Assembly: GCA_002422225.1 (NCBI GenBank)
Contig: DITX01000076.1
Span: 1,500-9,796, forward strand
Reading direction: 5' to 3'
Origin: Gammaproteobacteria bacterium UBA6173
GTDB lineage: Bacteria; Pseudomonadota; Gammaproteobacteria; Pseudomonadales; Pseudohongiellaceae
Length of the DNA: 8,297 nt
The notes beneath the pieces are model-generated. The model made no database searches, was not told the DNA's origin, and saw nothing but the letters and a program-made list of their open reading frames with translations. Positions 6,684-8,297 of the stretch are shown here, one piece after another. How positions within the stretch are numbered: the stretch's first letter is position 1; each line of letters starts with the position of its first letter. The position numbers were made by a program, and so were the translations under genes.

Positions 6684-7468
6684 ACGCCGCTTTAGTCGGA
6701 ACAAGTGGGGCATTGACCGGCGAGTTAATATCCGCATTTGCGCTGGGCCTGTTCAGCGCGCCGCACTGCCTTGCCATGTGCGGGGGTATCGCCAGCGCGC
6801 TGCTGATGAGTGGCCGAACGGAGTTGATCGCCGCCAGACAGAAACCAACAAGTGCGCTGGCCAGCACACCAGGGCTGATTGCCAGTTCAGCCGCACCTGC
6901 ACCACTGCCAGCACCCGGTTTGGCACTGCCGCTGGTGGGTGATGCGCTGGTCTATGGCAGCGGCAAAATTTTAGGGTATATGGCGCTGGGCTTGATCGCC
7001 GGCGCAGGTGGATTTCTGCTTGGCGGGATGAATTCAGCGGCATTTGTCATGCTGCGCGCTCTGTCTGGCATTTTGCTTATAGCGTTGGGCTTGTACATGG
7101 CCGGTTGGTGGCTGGGTGTTCTGTCGCTGGAACGCTGGGCTTACCGACTCTGGCAACCTGTTCTGCGCCGTGTTCAGCATTTATCGCTGCGGCACACATC
7201 CAACAAACTGCTGGCCGGCATTGCATGGGGCTTACTGCCATGCGGCATCGTGTACAGCGTTTTGAGTCTGGCATTGGCCAGTGGCAGCGCTATCAATGGT
7301 CTTTTGATCATGATGGTTTTTGGATTGGGCACCTTGCCATTTGTATTGCTCAGCGGGGGCATGCTGCAGTTTATGCTGCCTGTGCTGAAAATGACCTGGA
7401 TCAGACAATGTGCTGGACTGGGCATGATTGGGTTAGGCGCCTGGACCCTGGTCAACAACCTGGGATAA
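6680..7468 (+). CDS. TauE/SafE-like (sulfite exporter family) membrane protein, ccoS neighbour
   Basis: This is a 262-aa polytopic membrane protein of the TauE/SafE-like family that often follows ccoS in gammaproteobacteria. Its true substrate is not established, and the sulfite-exporter label is only a family name. Helix 1 (about 14-42) contains SAPHCLAMCGGI, with H29, C30, M33 and C34, the HCxxMCGG hallmark. Further helices lie at about 97-117, 122-145, 177-200, 206-226 and 242-260. The second hallmark is GLLPCGIVYS (184-193). These His, Cys and Met residues in membrane segments would suit metal or thiol chemistry, and copper for the oxidase is a reasonable guess. A low-complexity Ala/Pro-rich loop (about 55-84) separates helix 1 from the next. 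The start overlaps the ccoS stop by four bases. The stop is followed by a 60-base spacer. Confidence 0.85.
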   Translation: MNAALVGTSGALTGELISAFALGLFSAPHCLAMCGGIASALLMSGRTELIAARQKPTSALASTPGLIASSAAPAPLPAPGLALPLVGDALVYGSGKILGYMALGLIAGAGGFLLGGMNSAAFVMLRALSGILLIALGLYMAGWWLGVLSLERWAYRLWQPVLRRVQHLSLRHTSNKLLAGIAWGLLPCGIVYSVLSLALASGSAINGLLIMMVFGLGTLPFVLLSGGMLQFMLPVLKMTWIRQCAGLGMIGLGAWTLVNNLG

Positions 7469-7513
7469 CAACAACAGACCAGTGGCCATAACAAAGTGCT
7501 GCTGGTGTCATAA

Positions 7514-7521
7514 AAAGGAGA
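7514..7521 (+). promoter_or_regulatory. Strong ribosome binding site before the Yip1-family gene
   Basis: AAAGGAGA lies in the 60-base spacer 7469-7528. Its GGAG core (7517-7520) is eight bases from ATG 7529. This is one of the best sites in the window and shows independent translation initiation, unlike the coupled genes upstream. No convincing promoter or terminator was seen in the spacer, so read-through from the cco assembly block remains possible. Confidence 0.75.
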
Positions 7522-7528
7522 CAAGGTC

Positions 7529-8125
7529 ATGAACCACATATTGGGTATGTTGACCAAGCCACAACAAGAGTGGGCGCGGATACGCGACTGTAATGATTCG
7601 GTAGTAGCCACCTACCTTAAGTATCTGATCTGGGTAGCGATACTCCCGCCAGTTGCGTGGTGGTACGGTGCTTCACAAATCGGCTGGGAGTTGTCCGGTC
7701 GGTCGATCCGCCTGACGTCAGAGTCGGCAGCGCTGATTATGGGGCTGTTTTACCTGACCATTCTGGCGTCCGTTGCCTTCTTGGGCATGATGATTCACTG
7801 GATGGCCAAAACCTATGATGCGCGCAATGACGATATTGCGCACGGCATTGGCGTCGCGGCTTACATGTGTGTACCGATGTTTGTGGTGGGCCTGATCGGC
7901 TTTTACCCCAACCTGTGGCTGGACATGCTGTTAGGCACTCTTGCGGCGGCTTATACAATTTATTTGCTCTATATTGGCATTCCCATCGTATATGACATGC
8001 CAAAGGAGCGTGGTTTCCTGTTTGCAAGTGCGACGGTTGCGGTGGGTCTGGTGTTGATGGTCTCGCTGATGGGTCTCACCGTGTTCCTTTGGGAAATAGG
8101 TTTTTCACCCATTTTTACTGACTGA
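7529..8125 (+). CDS. Yip1-family multi-pass membrane protein of unknown role
   Basis: The protein is 198 aa and resembles bacterial Yip1-domain proteins. It begins with the short amphipathic leader MLTKPQQEWARI (7-18), typical of the family, where a proline/tryptophan segment precedes the first helix. Helices are predicted at about 30-47, 67-91, 106-125, 131-151 and 164-190. The segment YTIYLLYIGIPIVYDMP (142-158) is the best family-like match. Bacterial members have no agreed biochemical function, and no catalytic or metal-binding cluster is visible. The start is fixed by AAAGGAGA at 7514-7521. It ends five bases before the next gene, so the two are probably co-transcribed. It is not a recognised part of cbb3 assembly, and its position after the oxidase cluster may be simple adjacency. 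Confidence 0.75.
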   Translation: MNHILGMLTKPQQEWARIRDCNDSVVATYLKYLIWVAILPPVAWWYGASQIGWELSGRSIRLTSESAALIMGLFYLTILASVAFLGMMIHWMAKTYDARNDDIAHGIGVAAYMCVPMFVVGLIGFYPNLWLDMLLGTLAAAYTIYLLYIGIPIVYDMPKERGFLFASATVAVGLVLMVSLMGLTVFLWEIGFSPIFTD

Positions 8126-8130
8126 GCCGA

Positions 8131-8297
8131 ATGCAGCGACCGAATGTACTTCGCATAAGCTATTGCATGTTGATGCTGGGGGCCACGCCATTAATGGCGC
8201 AATCCCCGGCACCGCCCTTCTTGGATGTCAGTGACTTCCGGATATGGGAGTCTCGCTCGTTCAGCGGTGAAACCCTGTATCTGCCAACGCTTGAGAA
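8131..8297 (+). CDS. Exported protein with DUF3047-like start, truncated at the window edge
   Basis: Only the first 55 codons are visible; the frame is open to the right edge. ATG 8131 begins a likely Sec signal peptide. It has basic residues at R3 and R8, a hydrophobic core at about 9-22 (with C12), and a possible cleavage after A23 (LMA before QS). The mature part begins with a Pro-rich stretch and then DVSDFRIWESRSFSGETLY (32-50). The Asp-Phe, Trp-Glu, Phe-x-Gly and Thr-x-Tyr spacing resembles the start of DUF3047 proteins, which are uncharacterised exported proteins. C12 lies inside the hydrophobic region without a clear lipobox, so a lipoprotein is less likely. The gene begins five bases after the Yip1-family stop and lacks a strong ribosome binding site, which suggests coupling. 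The family call is tentative, because most of the protein is missing. Confidence 0.55.
   Translation, partial: MQRPNVLRISYCMLMLGATPLMAQSPAPPFLDVSDFRIWESRSFSGETLYLPTLE

Noticed and set aside
7448..7506. Attenuator-like alternative pairing in the TauE/Yip1 spacer: GACCAG (7477-7482) with CTGGTC (7448-7453) or with CTGGT (7502-7506)
   Set aside because: Stems are only 5-6 bp with loops of about 20 bases or more, and there is no U tract; this is easily chance.

Overview
This window holds most of a cytochrome cbb3 (cco/fix) locus from a proteobacterium, with all genes on the + strand. The order and protein signatures suggest a gammaproteobacterium, though the exact group cannot be fixed from this window. 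They are ccoNOQP followed by ccoG, fixH/ccoH, ccoI, ccoS and a TauE/SafE-like membrane protein, with a WWAYGPSRK-type CcoQ and a PWYxxxWPW-type FixH. Coding density is very high, and no stretch longer than about 80 bases lacks a gene.

Layout. Positions 1-1832 carry the structural genes of the oxidase: the last 56 codons of ccoN (catalytic subunit I), ccoO (mono-heme cytochrome c), ccoQ (small membrane subunit) and ccoP (di-heme cytochrome c). All are joined by overlaps or one-base gaps. An 80-base spacer (1833-1912) follows. It holds an 8-bp bulged hairpin, and a second perfect hairpin lies over the last ccoP codons; the spacer has no obvious FNR box and no classical terminator. Positions 1913-7468 carry the assembly genes: ccoG (Fe-S/copper-reduction protein), fixH/ccoH, ccoI (P1B-type copper ATPase), ccoS and a TauE/SafE-like membrane protein, again tightly coupled. 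After a 60-base spacer with a strong ribosome binding site come a Yip1-family membrane protein (7529-8125) and the start of an exported protein resembling DUF3047 (8131 to the right edge).

How the genes work together. CcoN, O, Q and P form the high-affinity terminal oxidase used at low oxygen: CcoP and CcoO pass electrons from the bc1 complex to the heme-copper centre of CcoN. CcoI moves copper out of the cytoplasm for that centre, CcoG is thought to reduce copper for the assembly route, CcoH and CcoS help assembly and cofactor insertion, and the TauE/SafE-like protein is a frequent neighbour of unproven function. The Yip1 and DUF3047-like genes are not known parts of this pathway.

The backbone is well known rather than a new system. 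The odd points are: an in-frame 18-bp minisatellite inserted in the nucleotide-binding domain of CcoI; a 14-bp tandem duplication of the fixH start, which makes a five-codon mini-ORF directly coupled to fixH; hairpins at the ccoP/ccoG junction; an Ala/Pro-rich loop in the TauE/SafE protein; and the uncharacterised Yip1 plus DUF3047-like pair downstream.
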